Positions 9,563-25,107 of a stretch of DNA of 64,000 bases are shown in pieces (position 1 is the stretch's first letter; the number at the start of each line of letters is the position of its first letter). The DNA is from Hydractinia symbiolongicarpus. Lineage: Eukaryota; Cnidaria; Hydrozoa; Anthoathecata; Hydractiniidae. A program made the position numbers and the translations under genes. The notes below the pieces were generated by a model. It was given only the letters and a program-made list of their open reading frames with translations, was not told where the DNA came from and made no database searches. The stretch is from the NCBI RefSeq assembly GCF_029227915.1, contig NC_079885.1:28275001-28339000 (forward strand). The letters run 5' to 3'.

Positions 9563-12500
9563 TCAATGACTTTCTAACAGTATAAATCCGTTTGAGTTAC
9601 AACGGTTGCGTCACATATTCGCACCAACATGTATTTAGCGATATTATTCGGATATTACTAGGATGTATCGCTTTTAACAGTAAAACGATGGACTGTGGGA
9701 CTTAATTGAACTTATTTTGGACTGTGACCTTATAAATGTGATAAGTGAGACAATTGGATTCCAAGGAATAACATTCTTCTTAATTTGACATGATTGCTGC
9801 AATTCAGCGATTACACTCGGCCCAATGGTAACATTTCACTTAAAAATTTAGATAAAATAAGTCATTTTTTACTGTGGGACCAATCCTAGCCGTTAGCGCG
9901 CGCTGAAGAAATAGAGACAGTTTCAAATACTACATTTCATTGACTTTCTAAAGGTATCAGTCCGTTTTAACTACAACGGTTACGTCACATATTCGTACCA
10001 ACATGTATTTAGTGATTTTTTTCCGATATTACTAAGTTGTATTGCTTTTGACAGTGAAACGATTGCCTGTGGGGTTAATTCAAGTGATTCTGGACTGTGA
10101 CCTTATGAATGTGATAAATGAGCCAATTGGATTCCAAGGAATAACATTCCTCTTAATTTGACATGATTGCTGCAATTTAGCGATTACACTCGGCCCAATG
10201 GTAGCGCTTCACTTAAAAATTTAGATAAAATAAGTCATTTTTTACTGTGGGACCAATCCTAGCCATTAGCGCGCGCTGAAGAAATAGAGACAGTTTCAAA
10301 TACTACATTTCATTGACTTTCTAAAGGTATCAGTCCGTTTCAACTGCAACGGTTACGTCACATAATCGTACCAACATGTATTTAGTGATTTTTTTCCGAT
10401 ATTACTAAGTTGTATTGCTTTTGACAGTGAAACGATTGCCTGTGGGACTTAATTGAACTTATTTTGGACTGTGATCTTATAAATGTGATAAGTGAGACAA
10501 TTGGATTCCAAGGAATAACATTCTTCTTAATTTGACATGATTGCTGCAATTCAGCGATTACACTCGGCCCTATGGTAGCGCTTCAATTAAAAACTTATAT
10601 AAAATAAGTCATTTTTTTACTGTGGGACCAATCCTAGCCGTTAGTGCGCGCTGAAAAAATAGAGACAGTTTCAAATACTACATTTCATTGACTTTCTAGC
10701 GGTATCAGTTCGTTTCAACTACAACGGTTACGTCACATATTCGTACCAACATGTATTTAGTGATTTTTTTCCGATATTACTAAGTTGTATTGCTTTTGAC
10801 AGTGAAACGATTGCCTGTGGGACTTAATTGATGTGATTCTGGACTGTGACCTTATGAATGTGATAATTGAGCCAATTGGATTCCAAGGAATAACATTCTT
10901 CTTAATTTGACATGATTGCTGCAATTCAGCGATTACACTCGGCCCAATGGTAGGGCTTCAGTTAAAAATTTAGATAAAATAAGTCATTTTTTACTGTGGG
11001 ACCCATCCTAGCCGTTAGCGCGCGCTGAAGAAATAGAGACAGTTTTAAATACTACATTTCATTGACTTTCTAAAGGTATCAGTCCGTTTTAACTACAACG
11101 GTTACGTCACATATTCGTACCAACATGTATTTAGTGATTTTTTTCCGATATTACTAAGTTGTAATGCTTTTGACAGTGAAACGATTGCCTGTGGGACTTA
11201 CTTGAAGTGATTCTGGACTGTGACCTTATTAATGTGATAGATGAGCCAATTGGATTCCAAGGAATAACATTCATCTTAATTTGACATGATTTCTGGAATT
11301 CAGCGATTACACTCGGCCCAATGGTAGGGCTTCACTTAAAAATTTAGATAAAATAAGTCATTTTTTACTGTGGGACCAACCCTAGCCGTTAGCGCGCGCT
11401 GAAGAAATAGAGACAGTTTCAAATACTACATTTCATTGACTTTCTAAAGGTATCAGTCCGTTTGAACTACAACGGTTACGTCACATATTCGTACCAACAT
11501 GTATTTAGTGATTTTTTTCCGATATTACTATGTTGTATTGCTTTTGACAGTGAAACGATTGCCTGTGGGACTTAATTAGAGTGATTCTGGACTGTGACCT
11601 TATTAATGTGATAGATGAGCCAATTGGATTCCAAGGAATAACATTCTTCTTAATTTGACATGATTTCTGGAATTCAGCGATTACACTCGGCCCAATGGTA
11701 GCGCTTCACTTAAAAATTTAAATAAAATAAGTCATTTTTTATTGTGGCACCAATCCTAGCCGTTAGCGCGCGCTGAAGAATTAAAGACAGTTTTAAATAC
11801 TACATTTCATTGACTTTCTAAAGGTATCAGTCCGTTTCAACTACAACGGTTACGTCACATATCCGCACCAACATGTATTTAGTGATATTTTTCCGATATT
11901 ACTAAGTTGCATTGCTTTTGACAGTGAAACGATTGCCTGTGGGACTTAATTGAAGTGATTCTGGACTGTGACCTTATAAATGTAATAGATGAGACAATTG
12001 GATTACAAGGAATGACATTCTTCATAATTTGACATGATTTCTGGAATTCAGCGATTACACTCGGCCCTATGGTAGCGCTTCACTTAAACATTTATATAAA
12101 ATAAGTCATTTTTTTACTGTGGGACCAATCCTAGCCGTTATCGGGCGCTGAAGAAATAGAAACAGTTTTAAAAACTACATTTCAATGAGTTTCTAACGGT
12201 ATAAATCCGTTTGAGTTACAACGGTTGCGTCACATATTCGTACCAACATGTATTTAGCGATAGTATTCGGATATTACAAGGATGTATCGCTTTTAACAGT
12301 AAAACGATGGACTGTGGGACTTAATTGAACTTATTTTGGACTGTGACCTTATAAATGTGATAAGTGAGACAATTGGATTCCAAGGAATAACATTCTTCTT
12401 AATTTGACATGATTGCTGCAATTCAGCGATTACACTCGGCCCAATGGTAGCGCTTCACTTAAAAATTTAAATAAAATAAGTCATTTTTTACTGTGGGAAC

Positions 12501-15328
12501 AATCCTAGCCATTAGCGCGCGCTGAAGAAATAGAGACAGTTTCAAATACTACATTTCATTGACTTTCTAAAGGTATCAGTCCGTTTCAACTACAACGGTT
12601 ACGTCACATATTCGTACCAACATGTATTTAGTGATTTTTTTCCGATATTACTAAGTTGTATTGCTTTTGACAGTGAAACGAATGCCCGTGGGACTTAATT
12701 GAAGTGATTCTTGACTGTGACCTTATTAATGTGATAGATGAGCCAATTGGATTCCAAGGAATAACATTCTTCATAATTTGACATGATTTCTGGAATTCAG
12801 CGATTACCCTCGGCCCTATGGTAGCGCTTCACTTAAAAATTTATACAAAATAAGTCACTTTTTACGGTGGGACGAATCCTGGCCGTTAGCACGCGCTGAA
12901 TATATAGGAACAGTTTCAAAGACTACATTTCATTGACTTTCTGTCGGTATAAATCCGTTTGAGTTACAACGGTTGCGTCACATATTCGTACCAACATGTA
13001 TTTAGTGATTTTTTTCCGATATTACTAAGTTGTATTGCTTTTGACAGTGAAACGATTGCCTGTGGGACTTAATTGAAGTGATTCTGGACTGTGACCTTAT
13101 TAATGTGATAGATGAGCCAATTGGATTCCAAGGAATAACATTCTTCTTAATTTGACATGATTTCTGGAATTCATCGATTACACTCGGCCCAATGGTAGCG
13201 CTTCACTTAAAAATTTAAATCAAATAAGTCATTTTTTATTGTGGCACCAATCCTAGCCGTTAGCGCGCGCTGAAGAATTAGGGACAGTTTCAAATACTAC
13301 ATTTCATTGACTTTCTAAAGGTATCAGTCCGTTTCAACTACAACGGTTACGTCACATATCTGTACCAACATGTATTTAGTGATATTTTTCCGATATTACT
13401 AAGTTGCATTGCTTTTGACAGTGAAACGATTGCCTGTGAGACTTAATTGAAGTGATTCTGGACTGTGACCTTATAAATGTAATAGATGAGACAATTGGAT
13501 TACAAGGAATAACATTCTTCATAATTTGACATGATTTCTGGAATTCAGCGATTACACTCGGCCAAATTGGTAGCGCTTCACTTAAACATTTATATAAAAT
13601 AAGTCATTTTTTTACTGTGGGACCAATCCTAGCCGTTATCGGGCGCTGAAGAAATAGATACAGTTTTAAAAACTACATTTCAATGACTTTCTAACGGTAT
13701 AAATCCGTTTGAGTTACAACGGTTGCGTCACATATTCGCACCAACATGTATTTAGCGATATTATTCGGATATTACTAGGATGTATCGCTTTTAACAGTAA
13801 AACGATGGACTGTGGGACTTAATTGAACTTATTTTGGACTGTGACCTTATAAATGTGATAAGTGAGACAATTGGATTCCAAGGAATAACATTCTTCTTAA
13901 TTTGACATGATTGCTGCAATTCAGCGATTACACTCGGCCCAATGGTAACATTTCACTTAAAAATTTAGATAAAATAAGTCATTTTTTACTGTGGGACCAA
14001 TCCTAGCCGTTAGCGCACGCTGAAGAAATAGAGACAGTTTCAAATACTACATTTCATTGACTTTTTAAAGGTATCAGTCCGTTTCAACTACAACGGTTAC
14101 GTCACATATTCGTACCAACATGTATTTAGTGATTTTTTTCGGATATTACTAAGTTGTATTGCTTTTGACAGTGAAAGGATTGCCTGTGGGGTTAATTGAA
14201 GTGATTCTGGACTGTGAACTTATCAATGTGATAAATGAGCCAATTGGATTCCAAGGAATAACATTCCTCTTAATTTGACATGATTGCTGCAATTCAGCGA
14301 TTACACTCGGCCCAATGGTAGCGCTTCACTTAAAAATTTAGATAAAATAAGTCATTTTTTACTGTGGGACCAATCCTAGCCATTAGCGCGCGCTGAAGAA
14401 ATAGAGACAGTTTCAAATACTACATTTCATTGACTTTCTAAAGGTATCAGTCCGTTTCAACTGCAACGGTTACGTCACATAATCGTACCAACATGTATTT
14501 AGTGATTTTTTTCCGATATTACTAAGTTGTATTGCTTTTGACAGTGAAACGATTGCCTGTGGGACTTAATTGAAGTGATTCTGGACTGTGACCTTATTAA
14601 TGTGATAGATGAGCCAATTGGATTCCAAGGAATAACATTCATCTTAATTTGACATGATTTCTGGAAATTCTCACGGTTACGTCACATATTCGTACCAACA
14701 TGTATTTAGTGATTTTTTTCCGATATTACTAAGTTGTGTTGCTTTTGAAAACGATGGACTGTGGGACTTAATTGAACTTATTTTGGACTGTGATCTTATA
14801 AATGTGATAAGTGAGACAATTGGATTCCAAGGAATAACATTCTTCTTAATTTGACATGATTGCTGCAATTCAGCGATTACACTCGGCCCTATGGTAGCGC
14901 TTCACTTAAAAACTTATATAAAATAAGTCATTTTTTTACTGTGGGACCAATCCTAGCCGCTAGTGCGCGCTGAAAAAATAGAGACAGTTTCAAATACTAC
15001 ATTTCATTGACTTTCTAGCGGTATCAGTCCGTTTCAACTACAACGGTTACGTCACATATTCGTACCAACATGTATTTAGTGATTTTTTTCCGATATTACT
15101 AAGTTGTATTGCTTTTGACAGTGAAACGATTGCCTGTGGGACTTAATTGATGTGATTCTGGACTGTGACCTTATGAATGTGATAATTGAGCCAATTGGAT
15201 TCCAAGGAATAACATTCTTCTTAATTTGACATGATCGCTGCAATTCAGCGATTACACTCGGCCCAATGGTAGGGCTTCAGTTAAAAATTTAGATAAAATA
15301 AGTCATTTTTTACTGTGGGACCAATCCT
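9541..15328 (+). repeat. 5.8-kb block, second copy
   Basis: Copy of 3895-9540 with a full-length unit at 12930 in place of the 232-bp one. Unit starts are 9563, 9937, 10310, 10685, 11059, 11433, 11807, 12182, 12556, 12930, 13304, 13680, 14054, 14427, 14669 (short) and 15004. A difference I noticed: after AGTCCGTTT, unit 12556 has CAAC where 6910 has GAAC. Confidence 0.93.
14669..15003 (+). repeat. Truncated unit, 335 bp form
   Basis: Duplicate of the unit at 8881 (offset 5788) with the same open frames at 14654-14854 (plus) and 14677-14868 (minus). Confidence 0.92.
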
Positions 15329-17535
15329 AGCCGTTAGCGCGCGCTGAAGAAATAGAGACAGTTTTAAATACTACATTTCATTGACTTTCTAAAGGTATCA
15401 GTCCGTTTTAACTACAACGGTTACGTCACATATTCGTACCAACATGTATTTAGTGATTTTTTTCCGATATTACTAAGTTGTAATGCTTTTGACAGTGAAA
15501 CGATTGCCTGTGGGACTTACTTGAAGTGATTCTGGACTGTGACCTTATTAATGTGATAGATGAGCCAATTGGATTCCAAGGAATAACATTCATCTTAATT
15601 TGACATGATTTCTGGAATTCAGCGATTACACTCGGCCCAATGGTAGGGCTTCACTTAAAAATTTAGATAAAATAAGTCATTTTTTACTGTGGGACCAACC
15701 CTAGCCGTTAGCGCGCGCTGAAGAAATAGAGACAGTTTCAAATACTACATTTCATTGACTTTCTAAAGGTATCAGTCCGTTTGAACTACAACGGTTACGT
15801 CACATATTCGTACCAACATGTATTTAGTGATTTTTTTCCGATATTACTAAGTTGTATTGCTTTTGACAGTGAAACGATTGCCTGTGGGACTTAATTAGAG
15901 TGATTCTGGACTGTGACCTTATTAATGTGATAGATGAGCCAATTGGATTCCAAGGAATAACATTCTTCTTAATTTGACATGATTTCTGGAATTCAGCGAT
16001 TACACTCGGCCCAATGGTAGCGCTTCACTTAAAAATTTAAATAAAATAAGTCATTTTTTATTGTGGCACCAATCCTAGCCGTTAGCGCGCGCTGAAGAAT
16101 TAGAGACAGTTTCAAATACTACATTTCATTGACTTTCTAAAGGTATCAGTCCGTTTCAACTACAACGGTTACGTCACATATCCGTACCAACATGTATTTA
16201 GTGATATTTTTCCGATATTACTAAGTTGCATTGCTTTTGACAGTGAAACGATTGCCTGTGGGACTTAATTGAAGTGATTCTGGACTGTGACCTTATAAAT
16301 GTAATAGATGAGACAATTGGATTACAAGGAATGACATTCTTCATAATTTGACATGATTTCTGGAATTCAGCGATTACACTCGGCCCTATGGTAGCGCTTC
16401 ACTTAAACATTTATATAAAATAAGTCATTTTTTTACTGTGGGACCAATCCTAGCCGTTATCGGGCGCTGAAGAAATAGAAACAGTTTTAAAAACTACATT
16501 TCAATGAGTTTCTAACGGTATAAATCCGTTTGAGTTACAACGGTTGCGTCACATATTCGTACCAACATGTATTTAGCGATAGTATTCGGATATTACAAGG
16601 ATGTATCGCTTTTAACAGTAAAACGATGGACTGTGGGACATAATTGAACTTATTTTGGACTGTGACCTTATAAATGTGATAAGTGAGACAATTGGATTCC
16701 AAGGAATAACATTCTTCTTAATTTGACATGATTGCTGCAATTCAGCGATTACACTCGGCCCAATGGTAGCGCTTCACTTAAAAATTTAGATAAAATAAGT
16801 CATTTTTTACTGTGGGAACAATCCTAGCCATTAGCGCGCGCTGAAGAAATAGAGACAGTTTCAAATACTACATTTCATTGACTTTCTAAACGTATCAGTC
16901 CGTTTCAACTGCAACGGTTACGTCACATAATCGTACCAACATGTATTTAGTGATTTTTTTCTGATATTACTAAGTTGTATTGCTTTTGACAGTGAAACGA
17001 TTGCCTGTGGGACTTAATTGATGTGATTCTGGACTGTGACCTTATGAATGTGATAATTGAGCCAATTGGATTCCAAGGAATAACATTCTTCTTAATTTGA
17101 CATGATCGCTGCAATTCAGCGATTACACTCGGCCCAATGGTAGGGCTTCAGTTAAAAATTTAGATAAAACAAGTCATTTTTTACTGTGGGACCAATCCTA
17201 GCCGTTAGCGCGCGCTGAAGAAATAGAGACAGTTTTAAATACTACATTTCATTGACTTTCTAAAGGTATCAGTCCGTTTTAACTACAACGGTTACGTCAC
17301 ATATTCGTACCAACATGTATTTAGTGATTTTTTTCCGATATTACTAAGTTGTAATGCTTTTGACAGTGAAACGATTGCCTGTGGGACTTACTTGAAGTGA
17401 TTCTGGACTGTGACCTTATTAATGTGATAGATGAGCCCATTGGATTCCAAGGAATAACATTCATCTTAATTTGACATGATTTCTGGAATTCAGCGATTAC
17501 ACTCGTCCCAATGGTAGGGCTTCACTTAAAAATTT
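15329..17535 (+). repeat. Five-unit (1871-bp) stretch plus one unit
   Basis: Units at 15378, 15752, 16126, 16501 and 16875 repeat 11059-12556 at an offset of 4319. Unit 16875 has private variants CTTTCTAAACGTATC and TTTTTTTCTGATATTAC. Unit 17249 repeats the start of 15378, and at about 17526-17536 it changes into the sequence that begins at 661 (offset 16875). This changeover starts the second large copy. Confidence 0.85.
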
Positions 17536-18238
17536 ATATAAAATAAGTCATTTTTTTACTGTGGGACCAATCCTAGCCGTTATCGCGCGCTGAAGAAATA
17601 GAAACAGTTTTAAAAATTACATTTCAATGACTTTCTAGCGGTATAAATCCGTTTGAGTTACAACGGTTGCGTCACATATTTGTACCAACATGTATTTAGC
17701 GATAGTATTCGGATATTACTAGGATGCATCGCTTTTAACAGTGAAACGATGGACTGTGGGACTTAATTAAACTTCTTTTAGATTGTGACCTTATAAATGT
17801 GATAAGTGAGACAATTGGACCCAGGAAATAATATTCTTTTTACCTTGACATGATTGCTGGAATTTACCGATTTTACTGGGCGCTGTGGTAGCGCTTCATT
17901 TTAAAATTTTCATAAAATAAGTCCTTTTTTACTGTGGGACCAATCCTAGCCGTTAGTGCGCGCTGAAGAAATAGAGACAGTTTCAAATACTACATTTCAT
18001 TGACTTTCTAACGGTATCAGTCCGTTTCAACTACAACGGTTACGTCACATATTCGTACCAACATGTATTTAGTGATTTTTTTCCGATATTACTAAGTTGT
18101 ATTGCTTTTGACAGTGAAACGATTGCCTGTGGGACTTACTTGAAGTGATTCTGGACTGTGACCTTATTAATGTGATAGATGAGCCAATTGGATTCCAAGG
18201 AATAACATTCATCTTAATTTGACAGGATTTCTGGAATT

Positions 18239-18544
18239 TCTCACGGTTACGTCACATATTCGTACCAACATGTATTTAGTGATTTTTTTCCGATATTACT
18301 AAGTTGTATTGCTTTTGAAAACGATGGACTGTGACCTTATAAATGTGATAAGTGAGACAATTGGATTCCAAGGAATAACATTCTTCTTATATTGACAAGA
18401 TTGCTGCAATTCAGCGATTACACTCGGCCCTATGGTAGCGCTTCACTTAAAAACTTATATAAAATAAGTCATTTTTTTATTGTGGGACCAATCCTAGCCG
18501 TTAGTGCGCGCTGAAAAAATAGAGAAAGTTTCAAATACTACATT
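18239..18544 (+). repeat. Truncated unit, 306 bp form
   Basis: Counterpart of 1364-1669 at offset 16875, with the same 29-bp and 5-bp losses and one local change (CTTATATTGACAAG). Confidence 0.92.
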
Positions 18545-21500
18545 TCATTGACCTTCTAGCGGTATCAGTCCGTTTCAACTACAACGGTTACGTCACATAT
18601 TCGTAGCAACATGTATTTAGTGATTTTTTTCCGATATTACTAAGTTGTATTGCTTTTGACAGTGAAACGATTGCCTGTGGGACTTAATTGAAGTGATTCT
18701 GGACTGTGACCTTATGAATGTGATAATTGAGCCAATTGGATTCCAAGGAATAACATTCTTCTTAATTTGACATGATTGCTGCAAGTCACCGATTACACTC
18801 GGCCCAATGGTAGGGCTTCACTTAAAAATTTAGATAAAATAAGTCATTTTTTACTGTGGGACCAATCCTAGCCGTTAGCGCGCTCTGAAGAAATAGAGAC
18901 AGTTTCAAATACTACATTTCATTGACTTTCTAAAGGTATCAGTCCGTTTGAACTACAACGGTTACGTCACATATTCGTACCAACATGTATTTAGTGATTT
19001 TTTTCCGATATTACTAAGTTGTATTGCTTTTGACAGTGAAACGATTGCCTGTGGGACTTAATTGAAGTGATTCTGGACTGTGACCTTATTAATGTGATAG
19101 ATGAGCCAATTGGATTCCAAGGAATAACATTCTTCTTAATTTGACATGATTTCTGGAATTCAGCGATTACACTCGGCCCAATGGTAGCGCTTCACTTAAA
19201 AATTTAAATCAAATAAGTCATTTTTTATTGTGGCACCAATCCTAGCCGTTAGCGCGCGCTGAAGAATTAGGGACAGTTTCAAATACTACATTTCATTGAC
19301 TTTCTAAAGGTATCAGTCCGTTTCAACTACAACGGTTACGTCACATATCCGTACCAACATGTATTTAGTGATATTTTTGCGATATTACTAAGTTGCATTG
19401 CTTTTGACAGTGAAACGATTGCCTGTGAGACTTAATTGAAGTGATTCTGGACTGTGACCTTATAAATGTAATAGATGAGACAATTGGATTACAAGGAATA
19501 ACATTCTTCATAATTTGACATGATTTCTGGAATTCAGCGATTACACTCGGCCCTATGGTAGCGCTTCACTTAAACATTTATATAAAATAAGTCATTTTTT
19601 TACTGTGGGACCAATCCTAGCCGTTATCGGGCGCTGAAGAAATAGAAACAGTTTTAAAAACTACATTTCAATGACTTTCTAACAGTATAAATCCGTTTGA
19701 GTTACAACGGTTGCGTCACATATTCGCACCAACATGTATTTAGCGATATTATTCGGATATTACTAGGATGTATCGCTTTTAACAGTAAAACGATGGACTG
19801 TGGGACTTAATTGAACTTATTTTGGACTGTGACCTTATAAATGTGATAAGTGAGACAATTGGATTCCAAGGAATAACATTCTTCTTAATTTGACATGATT
19901 GCTGCAATTCAGCGATTACACTCGGCCCAATGGTAACATTTCACTTAAAAATTTAGATAAAATAAGTCATTTTTTACTGTGGGATCAATCCTAGCCGTTA
20001 GCGCGCGCTGAAGAAATAGAGACAGTTTCAAATACTACATTTCATTGACTTTCTAAAGGTATCAGTCCGTTTTAACTACAACGGTTACGTCACATATTCG
20101 TACCAACATGTATTTAGTGATTTTTTTCCGATATTACTAAGTTGTATTGCTTTTGACAGTGAAACGATTGCCTGTGGGGTTAATTGAAGTGATTCTGGAC
20201 TGTAACCTTATGAATGTGATAAATGAGCCAATTGGATTCCAAGGAATAACATTCCTCTTAATTTGACATGATTGCTGCAATTTAGCGATTACACTCGGCC
20301 CAATGGTAGCGCTTCACTTAAAAATTTAGATAAAATAAGTCATTTTTTACTGTGGGACCAATCCTAGCCATTAGCGCGCGCTGAAGAAATAGAGACAGTT
20401 TCAAATACTACATTTCATTGACTTTCTAAAGGTATCAGTCCGTTTCAACTGCAACGGTTACGTCACATAATCGTACCAACATGTATTTAGTGATTTTTTT
20501 CCGATATTACTAAGTTGTATTGCTTTTGACAGTGAAACGATTGCCTGTGGGACTTAATTGAACTTATTTTGGACTGTGATCTTATAAATGTGATAAGTGA
20601 GACAATTGGATTCCAAGGAATAACATTCTTCTTAATTTGACATGATTGCTGCAATTCAGCGATTACACTCGGCCCTATGGTAGCGCTTCACTTAAAAACT
20701 TATATAAAATAAGTCATTTTTTTACTGTGGGACCAATCCTAGCCGTTAGTGCGCGCTGAAAAAATAGAGACAGTTTCAAATACTACATTTCATTGACTTT
20801 CTAGCGGTATCAGTTCGTTTCAACTACAACGGTTACGTCACATATTCGTACCAACATGTATTTAGTGATTTTTTTCCGATATTACTAAGTTGTATTGCTT
20901 TTGACAGTGAAACGATTGCCTGTGGGACTTAATTGATGTGATTCTGGACTGTGACCTTATGAATGTGATAATTGAGCCAATTGGATTCCAAGGAATAACA
21001 TTCTTCTTAATTTGACATGATTGCTGCAATTCAGCGATTACACTCGGCCCAATGGTAGTGCTTCAGTTAAAAATTTAGATAAAATAAGTCATTTTTTACT
21101 GTGGGACCCATCCTAGCCGTTAGCGCGCGCTGAAGAAATAGAGACAGTTTTAAATACTACATTTCATTGACTTTCTAATGGTATCAGTCCGTTTTAACTA
21201 CAACGGTTACGTCACATATTCGTACCAACATGTATTTAGTGATTTTTTTCCGATATTACTAAGTTGTAATGCTTTTGACAGTGAAACGATTGCCTGTGGG
21301 ACTTACTTGAAGTGATTCTGGACTGTGACCTTATTAATGTGATAGATGAGCCAATTGGATTCCAAGGAATAACATTCATCTTAATTTGACATGATTTCTG
21401 GAATTCAGCGATTACACTCGGCCCAATGGTAGGGCTTCACTTAAAAATTTAGATAAAATAAGTCATTTTTTACTGTGGGACCAACCCTAGCCGTTAGCGC

Positions 21501-24500
21501 GCGCTGAAGAAATAGAGACAGTTTCAAATACTACATTTCATTGACTTTCTAAAGGTATCAGTCCGTTTGAACTACAACGGTTACGTCACATATTCGTACC
21601 AACATGTATTTAGTGATTTTTTTCCGATATTACTGAGTTGTATTGCTTTTGACAGTGAAACGATTGCCTGTGGGACTTAATTAGAGTGATTCTGGACTGT
21701 GACCTTATTAATGTGATAGATGAGCCAATTGGATTCCAAGGAATAACATTCTTCTTAATTTGACATGATTTCTGGAATTCAGCGATTACACTCGGCCCAA
21801 TGGTAGCGCTTCACTTAAAAATTTAAATAAAATAAGTCATTTTTTATTGTGGCACCAATCCTAGCCGTTAGCGCGCGCTGAAGAATTAAAGACAGTTTTA
21901 AATACTACATTTCATTGACTTTCTAAAGGTATCAGTCCGTTTCAACTACAACGGTTACGTCACATATCCGCACCAACATGTATTTAGTGATATTTTTCCG
22001 ATATTACTAAGTTGCATTGCTTTTGACAGTGAAACGATTGCCTGTGGGACTTAATTGAAGTGATTCTGGACTGTGACCTTATAAATGTAATAGATGAGAC
22101 AATTGGATTACAAGGAATGACATTCTTCATAATTTGACATGATTTCTGGAATTCAACGATTACACTCGGCCCTATGGTAGCACTTCACTTAAACATTTAT
22201 ATAAAATAAGTCATTTTTTTACTGTGGGACCAATCCTAGCCGTTATCGGGCGCTGAAGAAATAGAAACAGTTTTAAAAACTACATTTCAATGAGTTTCTA
22301 ACGGTATAAATCCGTTTGAGTTACAACGGTTGCGTCACATATTCGTACCAACATGTATTTAGCGATAGTATTCGGATATTACAAGGATGTATCGCTTTTA
22401 ACAGTAAAACGATGGACTGTGGGACTTAATTGAACTTATTTTGGACTGTGACCTTATAAATGTGATAAGTGAGACAATTGGATTCCAAGGAATAACATTC
22501 TTCTTAATTTGACATGATTGCTGCAATTCAGCGATTACACTCGGCCCAATGGTAGCGCTTCACTTAAAAATTTAAATAAAATAAGTCATTTTTTACTGTG
22601 GGAACAATCCTAGCCATTAGCGCGCGCTGAAGAAATAGAGACAGTTTCAAATACTACATTTCATTGACTTTCTAAAGGTATCAGTCCGTTTCAACTACAA
22701 CGGTTACGTCACATATTCGTACCAACATGTATTTAGTGATTTTTTTCCGATATTACTAAGTTGTATTGCTTTTGACAGTGAAACGAATGCCCGTGGGACT
22801 TAATTGAAGTGATTCTGGACTGTGACCTTATTAATGTGATAGATGAGCCAATTGGATTCCAAGGAATAACATTCTTCATAATTTGACATGATTTCTGGAA
22901 TTCAGCGATTACCCTCGGCCCTATGGTAGCGCTTCACTTAAAAATTTATACAAAATAAGTCACTTTTTACGGTGGGACGAATCCTGGCCGTTAGCACGCG
23001 CTGAATATATAGGAACAGTTTCAAAGACTACATTTCATTGACTTTCTGTCGGTATAAATCCGTTTGAGTTACAACGGTTGCGTCACATATTCGTACCAAC
23101 ATGTATTTAGTGATTTTTTTCCGATATTACTAAGTTGTATTGCTTTTGACAGTGAAACGATTGCCTGTGGGACTTAATTGAAGTGATTCTGGACTGTGAC
23201 CTTATTAATGTGATAGATGAGCCAATTGGATTCCAAGGAATAACATTCTTCTTAATTTGACATGATTTCTGGAATTCAGCGATTACACTCGGCCCAATGG
23301 TAGCGCTTCACTTAAAAATTTAAATCAAATAAGTCATTTTTTATTGTGGCACCAATCCTAGCCGTTAGCGCGCGCTGAAGAATTAGGGACAGTTTCAAAT
23401 ACTACATTTCATTGACTTTCTAAAGGTATCAGTCCGTTTCAACTACAACGGTTACGTCACATATCTGTACCAACATGTATTTAGTGATATTTTTCCGATA
23501 TTACTAAGTTGCATTGCTTTTGACAGTGAAACGATTGCCTGTGAGACTTAATTGAAGTGATTCTGGACTGTGACCTTATAAATGTAATAGATGAGACAAT
23601 TGGATTACAAGGAATAACATTCTTCATAATTTGACATGATTTCTGGAATTCAGCGATTACACTCGGCCCTATGGTAGCGCTTCACTTAAACATTTATATA
23701 AAATAAGTCATTTTTTTACTGTGGGACCAATCCTAGCCGTTATCGGGCGCTGAAGAAATAGAAACAGTTTTAAAAACTACATTTCAATGACTTTCTAACG
23801 GTATAAATCCGTTTGAGTTACAACGGTTGCGTCACATATTCGCACCAACATGTATTTAGCGATATTATTCGGATATTACTAGGATGTATCGCTTTTAACA
23901 GTAAAACGATGGACTGTGGGACTTAATTGAACTTATTTTGGACTGTGACCTTATAAATGTGATAAGTGAGACAATTGGATTCCAAGGAATAACATTCTTC
24001 TTAATTTGACATGATTGCTGCAATTCAGCGATTACACTCGGCCCAATGGTAACATTTCACTTAAAAATTTAGATAAAATAAGTCATTTTTTACTGTGGGA
24101 CCAATCCTAGCCGTTAGCGCACGCTGAAGAAATAGAGACAGTTTCAAATACTACATTTCATTGACTTTCTAAAGGTATCAGTCCGTTTCAACTACAACGG
24201 TTACGTCACATATTCGTACCAACATGTATTTAGTGATTTTTTTCCGATATTACTAAGTTGTATTGCTTTTGACAGTGAAAGGATTGCCTGTGGGGTTAAT
24301 TGAAGTGATTCTGGACTGTGAACTTATGAATGTGATAAATGAGCCAATTGGATTCCAAGGAATAACATTCCTCTTAATTTGACATGATTGCTGCAATTCA
24401 GCGATTACACTCGGCCCAATGGTAGCGCTTCACTTAAAAATTTAGATAAAATAAGTCATTTTTTACTGTGGGACCAATCCTAGCCATTAGCGCGCGCTGA

Positions 24501-24772
24501 AGAAATAGAGACAGTTTCAAATACTACATTTCATTGACTTTCTAAAGGTATCAGTCCGTTTCAACTGCAACGGTTACGTCACATAATCGTACCAACATGT
24601 ATTTAGTGATTTTTTTCCGATATTACTAAGTTGTATTGCTTTTGACAGTGAAACGATTGCCTGTGGGACTTAATTGAAGTGATTCTGGACTGTGACCTTA
24701 TTAATGTGATAGATGAGCCAATTGGATTCCAAGGAATAACATTCATCTTAATTTGACATGATTTCTGGAAAT

Positions 24773-25107
24773 TCTCACGGTTACGTCACATATTCGTACC
24801 AACATGTATTTAGTGATTTTTTTCCGATATTACTAAGTTGTGTTGCTTTTGAAAACGATGGACTGTGGGACTTAATTGAACTTATTTTGGACTGTGATCT
24901 TATAAATGTGATAAGTGAGACAATTGGATTCCAAGGAATAACATTCTTTTTAATTTGACATGATTGCTGCAATTCAGCGATTACACTCGGCCCTATGGTA
25001 GCGCTTCACTTAAAAACTTATATAAAATAAGTCATTTTTTTACTGTGGGACCAATCCTAGCCGCTAGTGCGCGCTGAAAAAATAGAGACAGTTTCAAATA
25101 CTACATT
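24773..25107 (+). repeat. Truncated unit, 335 bp form
   Basis: Counterpart of 8881 and 14669. Open frames lie at 24758-24958 (plus) and 24781-24972 (minus). Confidence 0.92.

Noticed and set aside
9541-15328. Independent insertion of a mobile block
   Set aside because: It is collinear with 3895-9540 at a constant offset, so tandem duplication is the simpler reading.
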